The notes under the pieces are model-generated. The model was given only the letters and a program-made list of their open reading frames with translations. It was not told where the DNA came from and did not search any database. From positions 804,624 through 868,623 of the forward strand of contig JNVV01000007.1 of NCBI GenBank assembly GCA_000733355.1: DNA of 64,000 nucleotides, read 5' to 3'. Below, piece after piece: positions 12,701 to 25,100 of this stretch (the stretch's first letter is position 1; each line of letters opens with the position of its first letter). Source of the stretch: Falciphora oryzae (taxonomy: Eukaryota > Ascomycota > Sordariomycetes > Magnaporthales > Magnaporthaceae). Both the position numbers and the translations under genes were made by a program.

Positions 12701-12818
12701 GTCCGTGAGCCGGTCCAGGTTTAGGTCTGTGACGCCGTCGCCGGGCCCGTCCAGGCGGCGGAGGAGGGCGTCGTCCAGCGTCAGTGGCACGCCGAGGAAG
12801 AGACGCCGGGAGAGCTGA
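9790..12818 (+). CDS. cwc22: Pre-mRNA-splicing factor CWC22
   Basis: Exons 9790-11086, 11152-11215 and 11285-12818 (introns of 65 and 69 bp, GT-AG, junctions phase 1 and phase 2) encode 964 aa. After a charged N-terminus comes the CWC22 signature (GGTYVPPAKLRALQ, AYQRMAWDALKKSINGLINKVN), then an MIF4G domain (about 120-320), an acidic hinge (SDYEDDSDDEDDDSSED) and an MA3 domain starting at YLTLMSSMDPEEAVHKLM (about 430-600). From about residue 625 the protein is an Arg/Ser-rich tail with a polyglutamine insert (about 762-775, CAG/CAA codons). CWC22 joins the activated spliceosome, is needed before the first catalytic step, and in animals recruits eIF4A3 for exon-junction-complex assembly. The long RS tail is absent from the short yeast protein. 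Long open frames antisense to this gene are GC-bias shadows. Confidence 0.96.
12109..12131 (+). repeat. Hexanucleotide microsatellite inside the cwc22 RS domain
   Basis: Near-perfect tandem TTCTCG units encode alternating Ser-Arg. This tract is internally repetitive at DNA level, unlike the rest of the RS tail where codons vary, so it probably expanded recently. Confidence 0.7.
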
Positions 12819-13253
12819 GCCGGCTGGGGGAGGTGGAACCAGGATGGGCATGGGTTATGAGTTTGCAACGCGACAGCACGCCTATGCCGAGAAAGTTTGT
12901 GTGGGAAGAATCAGGATTAGCATCGGGGCAGTCCGCGCCGCAGTGTTCGGGGGCCTCGATCTTCCAAGCCCGCCCAGGATCCAGACTGTTTGTAATATAG
13001 TATAAAAGGAGCCCCGAGGGGAGAGGGAGTTGCTGGAAATGGATCCGTAATGACGAAGCACAACATCTCGGACAAATCATCCTGCTTTGTGTTTGTTTTT
13101 CTATCATCCACGCCCTACGTACCATGCCACAATTTTTACCAGTTTGCGACTCTCGGAGCACGGTGTTTGCAGCATCATTTTGGTCAAGATTTTACGATTT
13201 TTTCTTGGATTTGTCTATCCCTTTCCGCTATGCGAAATCTAATCGCCAAATCG
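12819..13253. other. Convergent intergenic region cwc22/dus1
   Basis: 435 bp between two stop codons on opposite strands. It can only hold 3' UTRs and terminators. No coding or structural element seen. Confidence 0.55.
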
Positions 13254-15196
13254 TCATCCAGAAACCAGATTGCTCGTCGGATAGTCCGTCTGCTTTTCCA
13301 GCTCGGCGACCTTGGCTTCCGTGGTAGCACCCTCCGCTTTCTCGGGGGTGGCCTCCGCCGATGACCTCTGGCCATTTTGCTGTGCTGCTCCTGCTGGCGG
13401 CTTGGCCTTCTTGAGCGTGATGGCCCCCTTGGCCGCAGCCTCAGCCGGCAGCGGGCGCACGATGGGCTGGACGACCCACCACGGCCGCCTGCACCGCTTC
13501 ACCGTCTCGAGCGAACTTTCCACGACCGCTGCGGCGTCTTGGGCTGCTGCTGCTGCTGCTGCTGCTGCTTCACCCCCATCCGCCGCCGTAGCCTTGTCGT
13601 CGCCGCCGCCCGCCACCAGCTCCTTGGGCAGCTGCTTGACCTTGATGGCCGGCAGCGGCTCGTCCTCGTAGCTGCGGCCGCCCGTCCTCTCGTACTCGAG
13701 CAGGCCTTCGGCGACCCTGCGCTCGACCATGTCGAGGATCCGCTCGAGGTAGGGGAGGTAGCCGGACCCCAGCCTCGCCCTGGCCAGGAGGTCGCGCACG
13801 TCGGTGTGCCGCGAGACGAAGTGGCGCAGCATGTGGAACAGGTGGCCCTTGACGGCGATGTAGTTTGGCGACGGGATCTTGTCCTTCTTGCCGATGCCCT
13901 CTGGGTCATCGTTTTCGTCGGCGCCGCCGCCCTTTTTGCTGCTGCTGTTGTTGCTGTTGTTCTTTTTGCGTTTCTTGCGCGCCGGGCCCTCCTCTTCCTC
14001 ACCACCACCGCCGTTTTGGTCACCATTCGTCGTCGTCGCCGTCGTTGTTGCTGTGGTTGTTGTCGTGGGGTCTGGTAGCGGCTGCGCAAGCCAGGCCTCG
14101 TCGTCGCCCAGCACGAACAGCGGCCTCCGGCTGGGCGGCTCCTCGCCCTGGACGTAGCGGTGCAGGATATCGAGGTAGCGGCGCAGGACCGCGTCGACGC
14201 GGAACCCGCCGAGGCCGTCGGCGCCGCGCCAGTACTCGCCCCTGACGAAGGTCTCGCCGGCCTCCTCGCCGGCCGCCGGCTCGCGCGCAAAGATGGACGG
14301 GTCGCTGAGGTTGCCCTCGGCCGACATGACGCCGTCGGCGCCCGTGGCGGCGAGGCAGGCGTCGACGTCGGCGCGCTGCAGCACGTTGCCGTTGGCGAAG
14401 AGGACCGTGCCGGGCGGCAGCTCGTCGCGCAGGCGGCGGATGGCGGCCCAGTCGGCGAGCCCCGTCAGGTGGCCCTTTTGCTCGCGGCGGCGGCCGTGGA
14501 CCGTCAGGATGCTGGCGCCGGCGTCGAGCACGTTGCGCGCGTAGGCGAGCGTGGCCTCGGGGGTGTCGAGGATGCGGATCTTGGCCGTGACGGGCACGGG
14601 CAGCTGCTCGTGCAGCGTCCTGATCAGGCGGCGGATCAGCTCCTGGTCTTCCTGCAGGAAGGCGCCGTACCGGCCCTTCTTGGCGATGCCTTGGGGGCAG
14701 CCGAGGTTGAGGTCGACGGCGTCGCAGTAGGGGGCCACGCGCGCCGCGGCGTCGAGCAGCGCGGCCGGCTCGTTGGCGCAGAACTGCACGAACAGGGGCC
14801 GGTCGATGGCCGGGTTCCCGTCCAGCCACGGCGTCGGCTCCGCGTCGGGGCTTGCTGCGCTGGGGCGCGTCGGCTGGAAGTGCGAGTCCCGGTAGGCTTG
14901 GGTTTCGCTGAAGAGCCGGGCGTGCAGCATGGGCGAGTAGGCGAGGAGTTTAGACTGTTCGGATTCGGGCATGAAGGATCGCGTGAGCATGCGCCAGGCC
15001 TGGGGACCGCATGGCCGCTACAGTCAGCTATCTGCATCAAGCAAAGGATACAAAATACACGCACAAATTCGGACTGGTCCACCATCGGAGCAACGATGTA
15101 CTTGGGGCTACCGATGCTCTCGTAGAACGCACGCCCATGCAGCTTCTTCGGCCGCTGGGGCCCCGGCCCGGGTGCAGCCGGCTCGAGTCCGGACAT
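13254..15196 (-). CDS. dus1: tRNA-dihydrouridine(16/17) synthase, Dus1 type
   Basis: Two exons on the minus strand, 15196-15065 and 14999-13254, with a 65-bp intron (15064-15000). The phase-0 join gives MVDQSEFAWRMLTR, the FMN-domain motif typical of Dus1. The product is 625 aa. The catalytic cysteine is about Cys145 in LGCPQGIAKKGRYGAFL. Other TIM-barrel motifs are VTAKIRI, SILTVHGRRREQKG, VLFANGNV and DGVMSAEGNLSDPSIF. The enzyme uses FMN and NADPH to reduce uridine to dihydrouridine in the tRNA D-loop. Family members are usually nearer 400-450 aa. The excess here is a low-complexity insert (poly-Thr, acidic, RKKRKK, Asn/Ser/Lys, about residues 350-420) within the C-terminal helical part, plus an Ala-rich extension coded by a GCN repeat (about 13540-13567). 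Confidence 0.94.
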
Positions 15197-17593
15197 GACG
15201 GCGCGCGTGGTGGCTATCGTCCCCCTCGTCGTCCGGCCCGGGGCCGCGATGCGCCCCAGTCTCAGGCGGCGCAGCAGAAGCGCCAGCGCGACAGCTCAAA
15301 GATCAGCACAGCGAAGACGGCTCGGTCTTGTGCATCTGGCGGTCGTGAGCTGTCAATTGAGTACGCCTATCCGCCTCCACGTTTTTGTATCACAGTTGTC
15401 GTAGATGGCTCCCTAAAGCGCGTGGGGCAACCGAGCGACCAAAAAAAAAAAAAAAAAGCTAGGCTGCAAGGCTGAAAAGCCATCTGGCTGCTGATTGGCG
15501 AAGCCTCAAAGAAGCGACTCCTCGACGGGAGGCTGCAGAAATGACGTCGACACACAAGGTTCCACTCTGGAAAGAACCCCGTCCTAGCACTGTGACCATA
15601 CACTGTCCATCAATCCCACACCACTGAACTTCAGATAGGCGGGTGTCACAACATCGAGGAGGTCGGGTCCTCGGGTTCTCCCTGTCCGTGCCTGTGGTTG
15701 GCGGTGTGCACTCATCAACCCGAAGAGACACACACTTTTCCCCCACCACCAACAGTTACATGCCCAGCACACACCAAGATGGAAAAAGCGAAGAAGCGGT
15801 CGGTTCATCCGTCTACACGCCATCCATCCTCTCCAGGCGGGGCGAGACAGAAAAGGAAAAGGGGGAGGGGCAAGGAAGCTGCAGGAGATAGGCACATGCT
15901 ATTGATGCATGCTGCTGCGGTTGTCTGCAAGCCCGGCCTGCATACAGCATACCGTACATAACGGCGGAGCAAAATGTCGAGCAGCGGGGCGTGAGAGTGT
16001 GTGTGGGAACGGGGCGGTCGGGCAGGCAGATCAAAGAAACACACCACCGGCAACACTTCACCGACGAAATGGCTACCCAGATAAGGAGGGGCGGCCCATG
16101 TTGCATTTCGTCGTGCATGTGCAGCCTATAATGCGGGATCTCATCCACCATCCTGATTCGCCCGGCTCTACTTTTTTTTTGTTTTCTTATTCTCTCTCTT
16201 CTCGGGGGAAAACCCCCATGCCCCCCGCGCGCGGGGCTCCTCGCCCCTTTGGCTCCTTTTGGGTCCAAGTGGCTACTTTGCGGCTACCGACATTATATCC
16301 AAACGGCTACCGCGGTCCGCCCTGCGATTACCTGCGCATGCCCGCCCGCCTCGGTTGGTCGGAAAGAGTACTTCGTCCTTTTGCCCGCTACCCTCCATTA
16401 CAGACGCTCCTGACCCTGCTTCTCCTCACTTCTACTTCCTTCTTCTCGTATTCTGCCCTCATATTTCCAGGCTCTATTGCCCCTCCTGCAGCTGTTAGCA
16501 CCTTCTTGACACCTTCCTTCCCGGCAGCTTATCAACATCACCCACGTGAGCGTACAAACAACTCTTGGCCTACCATCACACTAGGGCTACATACCCACCA
16601 TCTTGGGTAGACCATCTCTTGCGTGGCATGGAACGTCTGGGCGAGCAGGGAACGATCTCTCTTTTCATTGCTAACCGAGCTAGACATAGGCGATGGATCA
16701 AAGGGGACTGGGGACAACAATGATAGCGATGGAAGCCGGCCGCCAAAAAAAAAAAAAAAATCTTCCAAAAAACATTTCAACAGCTGCTTGACCTCCAATG
16801 CGCGCCTGTGTGCGAGAGTGTATGCATGTGTGTGCTTGCTTCCTTATTTGTTTGCGCCTGGTCTCAATGGCACTGGCGTTGGGAAAATGGACAAAGCAAA
16901 GAAAAAAAAGACAAGGAAAAAACCGGTGAAAAATTCAAAGCCATCGAGACCTGCAAATAGAAACACCACACTAATATGCCCAGTGTTCGGTATGACAATC
17001 GAGTTCTCCACCGTTCCTGTGGGAGTAAAAGAGAGAAAAAAGTGAGCAAGGAAAACAAGGAAATGGAGACAAAAGAATCTCAGGTTTCCCGAGTCGTTGT
17101 AGTCGTTGGGCCATAAGCCCATCGCCCCCTCTTAGCTCGTCCGAGTTGGTTGGTTGGCGCCTTCGGGTTTCGGTTTTCGATTTTCTTGCGAGCAACAAAA
17201 GACAAAGAAAAAGGAAGGAAAAGCAAACAAGGAGACGAGACAGATGAAAAGACAATGCGCATTTCTGCCTCGAGTAACACCGTCCAAACTTTTGCTCCCG
17301 ACAAAGCCCAAGTCGATCTAGGCCGTGTATGTGCATATGCAGAGGCCATACAGTTCGTCCACCCGCTCTCGTCCGAGTGGTTTGTCGTGTATCAAAGTTC
17401 TAGGCGAAGAACCAAGCGAGGGAAGTGCAGTAAGTCGAAAGAACGCCATGACACCATACGATGCTGTCCAGAAACAAACGCCATGAGAATGTAAGACATG
17501 TGCAATACACCACAGGGGCTGCCGCGAAACGATCCCTGCCCGAAACGAAACAGGCTGCCGAATTAATATGCCATGTCTTGGTGTGCGGTGACA
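15197..17593. other. Intergenic, dus1 promoter and bni4-like 3' flank
   Basis: 2.4 kb. Both flanking genes are on the minus strand, so the left part should be the dus1 promoter and the right part the 3' UTR of the bni4-like gene. It contains A17 (15441-15457) and A16 (16745-16760) homopolymer runs. The short frames present on both strands show no conserved motif. Confidence 0.5.
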
Positions 17594-20438
17594 TTAGAAA
17601 AAGTGCGTGTATATCTTCGAGTTCTCGTGCACCTCCATCTCCTGTAAACGTGGCGCCGCGTCAGTTAGCGAGATCGATCGACACCAGAGGCTGCGTCCAT
17701 TGCCATCGGCGGTGCGTCTTACCATCTTGAACGAGTTGAGCTCCTCCTTGATCTGCTGAGCGAGCATTGGCGTCAGGCGGTTGCACGTGGCAATCTCGCC
17801 ACGGCGGTCGTACTCCTGGCTAGGCCAAGTGTCGTAGAAAACAATGCGAGGGCTGAAGGTCGCGTTCCGCCTCATAGTGCCCGTGGGGGTTGACCCTTGA
17901 GGAGTAACCGGAGCACTCTTAGTGTCCTGGCGCAGCCGGAGAGCTGTCATGAAGTAGTCCTCGCTTCCAATCGCCACCGAGCCGGTGCGCTTGTGTCCCT
18001 GAACGTCGTCGTTGGGCGTGCTTGGGGCACTCGAGTTTGGCGAGTCGCTCATAGCAGGGGCACCGCGCAGGCTGCCATTAGGGTTGCCCCTCGACGGGCT
18101 GGGAGACGCGCCGCGGCCTACAAGGTTGTGAATGTCAGTAAAGCAGCTCGACATCGAAGCTTTACTCGAATGGTAAGTAAGGGCAGGGGCACGACTCACG
18201 TTTCAGGATGCCCTTCCTAACCGCGGCGAGAACCTCGGCACGCTCCCTCTCTCCACCAACGATGCTCTTCCGAACGCCCGAGTTGTCAGTTCCGGAGCTG
18301 CCGAGACGGTCCGAGACGAGGCTTGAGGTCTTGGATGCGTCGATCGAGTTCCTCTCCAGCCTGGGGAAGCCTGTGCCACCCCCAGTCTGGGAATGGGGAT
18401 CGGCATTGACGTTGACCCTCTCCCGCTCGGCCTCAACCGTTATCATGGACACGGCGGCCCGACTGGCTTCTGGCGCCTGTGCATCGGCCGACGGGGCGCC
18501 GATGACTGACTTGGGGCGGAAGAGGCCCACGAGCGACCGACCACCCTTCTTCATACCACGTCCCATCTTTCGAATCATAATCGAAGCAGACGATGCTGTG
18601 GACGAGACGGACAGGTTGTCGGTGGATCCGGCGAAAATCTTGGCTCCGGCGTAAATGCTGTTGCCGATGCCAGCCTCCTCCTGCTGTTGAGCGATGCGGG
18701 CCTGCTCTGCATCATAGGCCGCGTCGGAGCCAGGCTCCTTTTGCAGCTTTGAAGCATTGTTGGTCCCGGCAAGCTCGTGAATCGTCTCCGGGTTCGATGC
18801 TTTCCTAAGCTCCGCCGCGCTGCCAAAGGAGAAGGCGCGGCGCAGGCGAGACGTCTTGCTCTTGAGCTTGCCAGTCTTTTGGCTGATCGCTGCCAGCTGC
18901 TGGGCTGCTGGACTTGCGCCCTGTCCAGAGCCTTGCGGGGGGTTGTCGGTCTTGGCAGATGCATTGGCTGCGGCCGCGTCCGACTCGGAATCCATCGTCA
19001 TCGGCTTCGACAGAGGCGACGGATTGGTGATCGTCTTGGGCGCATCGGTGGAAGAGCCTCGCGGAGGGATGCTGACCAGGCGGAGATGGTCCGAGTTGCC
19101 GCTGTTGGCAGCAGACGGATCGGCAGCAGAGGTCGACCCAGCGGGGTCAGCTGTGGGGGCGCCGGGGCCGGGGGTGGTCGACTGTAAAAGGAAGGACGAT
19201 CCCTGTTGTAAGCAAGCTGTTCTGTGCCACCGAAATTGGGAGGGTGTGCATGAATGTGCCAGAGGAACATGGGGGGGACAAGGCGGCCAAAGGGAGGCAG
19301 ATTGTGATTGGGCAATGCATGTTTCGGCCAGAGTCAGCCTCTCTCATATCTGGAAACTAACCGAAGATGGGCGGGAAGCACTGCTGCGGTTCGATGCCAG
19401 GCTTTCCGCGCTGCCATTCTTGACGCGCGTGCCGTTTTCAGTGCTACCGGTGGGATTGGCGGGAGCCACGACCCGGGCAGTCTTTGCTTCACGGTCCGCG
19501 GCCTTTTGGCCCTTTGTCGGTTCTTCAACCTTCTTCGGCTCCTGTGGCGCGGCAAACTTGGAAAAATCGGCAGAATCCAGGGCGGGCATGCTTCGGCGCC
19601 GGAGCCGCTTTGCCTCGTCGTCGTTGCTGGGTTGACGGCGGTAAGTTTGGAAATCGTCGCTCGAGCCCACGGGAGTGGCGCCGTAAAGGCTTGTGGGCCT
19701 ACTGTTGTTGGCAGACGGCGTCCTGCTCCTCACAGGGTTCGGTCGCTGGTCGTGAGTGTAGAGATGGCTGATGTTGGCCATGCCAGATCCCGAAGGCTGC
19801 GCAGAGGTTTGTAGCCGCGGCGGCGGCGGAGCACTGGCACCGTCCATGGTGCGAGGCACCGGTCTCCTGTACCGCTCGGGAGACACCCGAATCGGAGTAG
19901 CCTGGGTGAAGGTGACCTGGGTCGCCATCGCGGTAGCAGCACCAGTCAGATGGACCGACTGCGGACGGGGCGCTGTGGGATGTCTCCGTCCACCGACGGC
20001 AGGCAGACTGGAGTCGTCCCTCGAGCCACCGGCATTGTAGCCAGAGACGCCCTGTGAGAGATTTGTCATGGAGGCACTGGCGGGGTAGCGTGACCGTCCA
20101 GGTCCGTTCGCGGCATCAAAGCTCTGCATAGTGGGAACGGCAGGAGACGATGCGGTCCTGTACGATGCTGCATTTTGCTGCCGAGGAGCGCTCGAGTGGT
20201 AATTCGGTGTGCTCGTGAACGCATACGGCTGGATGGGCCCGGAGTTTACGCGGTAGGCTTGCTGGCCTCCGATAGGGCCAGAGTTCCCGTAGAAGCTGTT
20301 CCTCTGGCCCTGACTTCCTCCATACGGCTGGCTCTGTGGTTGGCCTTGGGGAAGCATTCCGGAAGAAGAGGACGGTCGGGTCTGAAGCATGGTGATGGTT
20401 CCTGACTGCTGAGGGTACGATTGCACCAGGGCAGCCAT
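17594..20438 (-). CDS. bni4: Bni4-like bud-neck/septum scaffold with C-terminal PP1-docking domain
   Basis: Four exons on the minus strand: 20438-19362, 19181-18200, 18117-17723 and 17641-17594. All four junctions keep frame, giving 833 aa. I chose ATG 20438 (MAALVQSYPQQSG) because the extra 19 residues upstream look non-conserved. Residues 1 to about 680 are Ser/Pro/Gln/Asn-rich and disordered. The last 60 residues are dense and conserved-looking: RIVF (777-780), then YDTWPSQEYDRRGEIATCNRL and, across the last junction, FKMEMEVHENSKIYTHFF. RIVF fits the [R/K]-[V/I]-x-F protein-phosphatase-1 docking consensus. In budding yeast Bni4 targets PP1 (Glc7) and chitin synthase III to the septin ring through its C-terminus. 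I assign the name from this architecture and the C-terminal pattern, not from an alignment. Confidence 0.72.
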
Positions 20439-20788
20439 ATCGAGGAGGGCGGTTCGTGGATCAATGGCTTCGTCTCTCAGCGTCAAGGTCCGCACCAGGC
20501 TTCAGAGAATGAGGGTCGATCTGGGATCCGGTTGGACGTCGAGTTCGATGCGAGAAGAGGATGTTGGGATTATGGAGACGGTCCGGTCGAGACAGGACTG
20601 CAAGGTTTGAAACGGAAACAGACGAAATCTGGTGAGGTAGGAATGCCGTTAGTAAATAAATTACGCATCAAATGTGCCAAGCAAGCAGCGAGTAGACACT
20701 CGGCATGAGAACTCTCGCGTTGCCGCCTGTCAAATTCGGTCTCTGCTTCCAGGAAAGCAATCACACAAGAAAGGAGAAGAATAGGGGG

Positions 20789-20907
20789 NNNNNNNNNNNN
20801 NNNNNNNNNNNNNNNNNNNNNNNNNNNNNNNNNNNNNNNNNNNNNNNNNNNNNNNNNNNNNNNNNNNNNNNNNNNNNNNNNNNNNNNNNNNNNNNNNNNN
20901 NNNNNNN
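20789..20907. other. Assembly gap (N run)
   Basis: A run of about 119 ambiguous bases flanked by G-rich sequence on the left. It lies about 350 bp upstream of the bni4-like start codon, in promoter or 5' UTR, so it does not interrupt a gene I can identify. Confidence 0.99.
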
Positions 20908-21392
20908 CGGAAAAGAAGACGCGAACCAAGGTGCTCGGAGTCGATTCGGGAATGACTTGCCAGATATAAACGACAGTGACGACTGGGAAATCGAGCAACA
21001 AAAAAGCAGAGTGCGATGCAGAGCAAAGGAGGGCGGAAGGCACAGCAGTCAAGGCCGGACGAACGAACGAGAGCGAGAAACAGAGGCGAGTAAAACGAGC
21101 GTCAAGAGCAAAACGGAAGGACGCCTGCGGCCGCTGCTGCTGGATGCTTTGGGAGGGTGAAGTAACGAGCGGCAGGGAACGGCTCACTTTCACCGTGAAC
21201 GAGGTCCCCAGCAGTGGTTGATCTGTATCGGGATGCGAACGAAGAATGTCAGACAAAGAGGCGTGCGCTCAAGCCAATGCGTCTCCCTGGTGACAGAGCA
21301 TCGGGAGAGGGTTTTCGTGGCGCGGGCCTGGTTTGTGCCGTGCAAGAGGTCTGGATGCACAACAAGCGAACAACGGGCGAGTTGGCCTGGGC

Positions 21393-21420
21393 TTTTTTTT
21401 TTTTTTTTTTTTTTTTTTTT
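21393..21420 (+). repeat. Poly(dT) tract, 28 nt
   Basis: Uninterrupted T28 in the large intergenic region. Frames crossing it read as poly-Phe or poly-Lys and are artefacts. Confidence 0.97.
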
Positions 21421-22170
21421 CCCTTGGTCTTTTGCAAAGGCCTGACTGCCCCCCTTCGAGTGGAGAGAAAGGATCGAGAGCCCGAGCTAGAGATCTCGCA
21501 TCATGGGGGAAGGGGTTTTCGGCTCCAGACGACGGATGAGGCAGGGCCAGCAGGCGAGAGGAGAACGGCAGCACGTACGGTCTTTCGGCGCTGGGAAGCG
21601 GCCAGGCTAGGTCGGTCGAGATCGAGTCGGACAGGCGGCAGGACCTGGCGAGGGCTTTTAGGACGCGCAAGGCCACCGCAACGGACGACGCTACACGCAG
21701 GCACGGAGGGGGATGCAACAGACAGGAAGGTCGGACCACACAACCACCACCACAGCAAGAGACGGACGAAGAGAAGGACGGCGACGACAACAGGAATTGA
21801 AAATTATTACAGGGACGATGGGGGATAAGGAGGGGAGGGGGTCGGGGCAGGGCAGGGCAGAGGCAGCGACGGAAAGGGGGCAGGGACGGGGCAGAAAAGA
21901 AGGAGAAGCGAAGAAGCCAGGGGTTCGCCTGCAAGAGGAAGTTGGGACGAGGATTTTGGGGCGTGATGTTCGCCTCTGCTCTCTCGCGGAATTTCTTGCA
22001 TCCCCAAAATGAAGGGTCCCCGTCTGGCCGCTGCTGGAAAGCTGCTGCTGCCGGGCGACTGCTGCTGAGCCCGCCTGGCTTGGCCCGCTAGGACGGCACA
22101 GGCCACTGGAGCAGCGCCAAGGGGGTAGGCAAAGGGACGCCCCACCCCCAACGACCCCGAAAAGCATAGG

Positions 22171-22187
22171 AAAAAAAAAAAAAAAAA
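22171..22187 (+). repeat. Poly(dA) tract, 17 nt
   Basis: Uninterrupted A17 in intergenic DNA, one of the many long dA:dT runs outside exons in this window. Confidence 0.97.
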
Positions 22188-25100
22188 TCCCAGTGGTGCA
22201 GCTGGTGTGCTAGCAAGAACGGGCGTGTGCAGCCAACGGCAAGGTACCTGGCGCTGGAGCATGCAGTTGCGCTAGCAGCACGACGTGCGTGCGTGCTAGC
22301 TCGCGGACCGCCACCACCCTCCCACCATCAATTGTATAATCCATCCCAGCCGGCTCGACTGACAGATTGTCCTTGTTACAAGCCCAGGCAAGCACGCGAC
22401 CTAGACAGAATCAAGTCTGTGGCTTTCTTTCCTTTGATGTTTTGAATTGCCCATCGCCAGCGGCTGACGGCAAGCCAACGTGCCAGCATGCCCTGGGTGC
22501 GTCGTCTCCTTTACCGACCCGGAGCGTTTTTGGTCCATCATCCATTCCCCCCTGGCCATGAATTTCGGCGCAGGCCTCATGCTGCTCGGTGGCTCCGCCG
22601 GGCGGGCAGCTCCTGTTAGTGCGATGGGTACCTCGACCGGCCACTGCAGCTCTCGCAGGCGGCGAGGTACCACCACCGCTAATGGCGGGCGCCGCTTGGC
22701 TTGGCTCGCCGGCGCATCACGCCCAGGGCTCCGTGGTAATTCCTGCTGCTGCCCCATCTCGCATCTGGCAAAGCCCACATCCAAGGGTTCCCCAGGGCCA
22801 GATAATGCCTGTCGGCAAAGCGTGGCGGGCTCTCGCCATTGGCTGCGGCTGGGGACGCATCTCGCGCTAGACCGTCGTGGCCGTGGCCCGATCAAAAGGG
22901 AATAAATCAATTATCTGTTTGTTGTTTCCGGGGAGGGGCGTCGGTGTTGTTTTTTTTTTTTCTCCTATTTTTTTTTTTTTTTGTTCTTTGGTCTTGTCCC
23001 CCCCTCCCTGTCTTTTCTGCCACCCGCGATCAATGCGATAACAGCACACATACTAGTGGTGTGCACAAACAAGCAGCCACACGTAGCCGCGCCTCCGCTT
23101 CCTTCTTTTCGGAAGAAGGGTGCAAACTTATCCTGGCAGAAAAAAAAAATAAACAAACACGCCACTTTGAGGCGGATCGAAATAGAACGCGGCGCCCAGC
23201 GTTTGGGGGTGGAGGGTTTGGCGATTCGCGATTTGGATCTGCCCCTGAATTCTTCTCCGCTCCAGCCCAGTTCGACGAGCGAGGCCAGCACGGTGCATGT
23301 GCGCCGCAGCGCCTGCCTGATCGAATTGATGCCATCATTTCCGCACTCGCATCATCCCAAGTCCCCCGACCGGTCGGGCTCAACGTTGCCGGCGGTGGGG
23401 TCGTCTTCTCGTCTGGACTGCTTGACTCTTGGTGGAATCTCGTTCCAGAAGCACACTCATCACGTCGGACGCCACCACCACCCACCACGCTCCAAATTTG
23501 TTTCTTATTTACCTTTTTTTTTTTTTTTTGGTTTTTTTTTTCCCGCCGCCCTGTTTTATCGGCCGAGCAAGAGTCGTCAGATGCCGTGGGGCTTCCGGTA
23601 TCAATCATGGCAAAAAGGCTGAGGTGGGCGTGACGGTGGGCGTGTCAGTCCAAGTGGGAGCGTCCGAGCCCCCGAGGGCGAAAGGAAATGTGGGCTCGGC
23701 GGACAGACAAGCAGCTTGACTCTGCACGTCTCCCGTTCATTCCTGAGGCTTCCACCACCTGGTTCGACTCGTATTTGCCATGTCGATTGGGGGTTCTGTC
23801 ATGCCCGCCCCTGTCGGTGCTAGCTGGCCAGGAGCCCACACCCAGGGAGCCGCCAAGGGTGCTTGGCCTTGGTCGAGTGCAACGCGCAAACATTGTCAGG
23901 GTCCTGATTTCCAAGGCCGGGTGCAAATCGTCTGTTTTACGGTGAGATGATCACGGCCGACCCGTCGTCTGGCTGTCCAGAGCAACAAGATACTCCCCTA
24001 CAACTACCGCTGCGGTGCGAGGACGACGAGGCCACTCGTTGGATGGGACATGGCCCCGGCCGTTGGGCAGGGCCATGTCGACGTTGTATCGCTCCGTGTC
24101 TCCCAATGCCATTATCCACCGGCCGCCCACACCACCCGAGACCCGTCCTTGATCCTACCTTGGCCGCCCCAGTACGAACCCTGTCCTCCACTTTCGATAC
24201 AAGACACACTATACAGGCCGCACCCGGCAACAGAGCCATGCAGTTGGCGAATACGGGATAGAAATGACAAACCAACTCGATCCCTTTGCTTCCTCCGTTC
24301 TCCCGAGGCACGCTTGCCAGAGACATGCTGCATAGGCAGTTACGACTGAAACTTGTAGCATCCAACCGGCCGTTTGCTTTTATATTATAACGGACGTTTG
24401 TTAACTTTTCTCTTCGCTTTGCTTTTTTTTTGTTTTTGTAGCTGAAAGCGGTAGGAGGTAAACAAAGGTTCGTGTGACGACCATGCAACTATCCTACGCG
24501 TCGGACATATACCCAAAGCAAGAAGCTAGAGTCCCTCGGTATTCCCGTAGTAAATATCATTAGATGTACCCTGCTATACACATATCTCCATCTAGCATGA
24601 AATGTATGTGCGTGCGCCATCCGGGTTGGAGGCCGCAACTCTCAACCCACGTATCAAAGGCGAGGAGCGGGAGATATCACACAGACAGAAGAAGGGATGG
24701 AGAGGGAGCCCGGCACGGATTTTTGCAATATCGATCAATGTGTGCGCATGCGTCTCGTCCCTACCCCTCCCCTCCTCCTGCAAGGTGCATTCATGGCATG
24801 CAAGCTAACAGACGCATCCTGCAGGCGAGAGAAGGCGCCGGGTTGCCAGAAGCCTGCGGCCCAATCCGGTGGCCGCAGAGGCCCAAGGCCAGCCATCACC
24901 GCCGCCGCCGTCTTGTTTCAAACATCCCCAAGTGGGCCAATTGGCGCTGGCTCTCCCGCAGCACGCCTTCTTTTTTTCCTCTTCTTGCCCTGCCACCTGC
25001 GTTTTTCGTGTTTTAAATCCCTCTCCCGTTCGGTTGGAATGGCGAGGAGCGGCGCCACGGCGCCGGAAGGAAGGCCCCTACATGCTCTAGACTAGCGGCA

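Noticed and set aside
10959..12851. 630-codon open frame antisense to the cwc22 RS tail
   Set aside because: Arg/Ala/Pro-biased reading of the RS-coding repeats on the opposite strand; produced by codon bias, not a gene.
14160..15125. 321-codon open frame antisense to dus1
   Set aside because: Gly/Ala/Val/Asp-rich shadow of dus1, whose own strand has a full catalytic motif set and correct splicing.
22839..23633. 264-codon frame in the large intergenic region
   Set aside because: Crosses several poly-T tracts (poly-Phe) and has no motif or splice partner.
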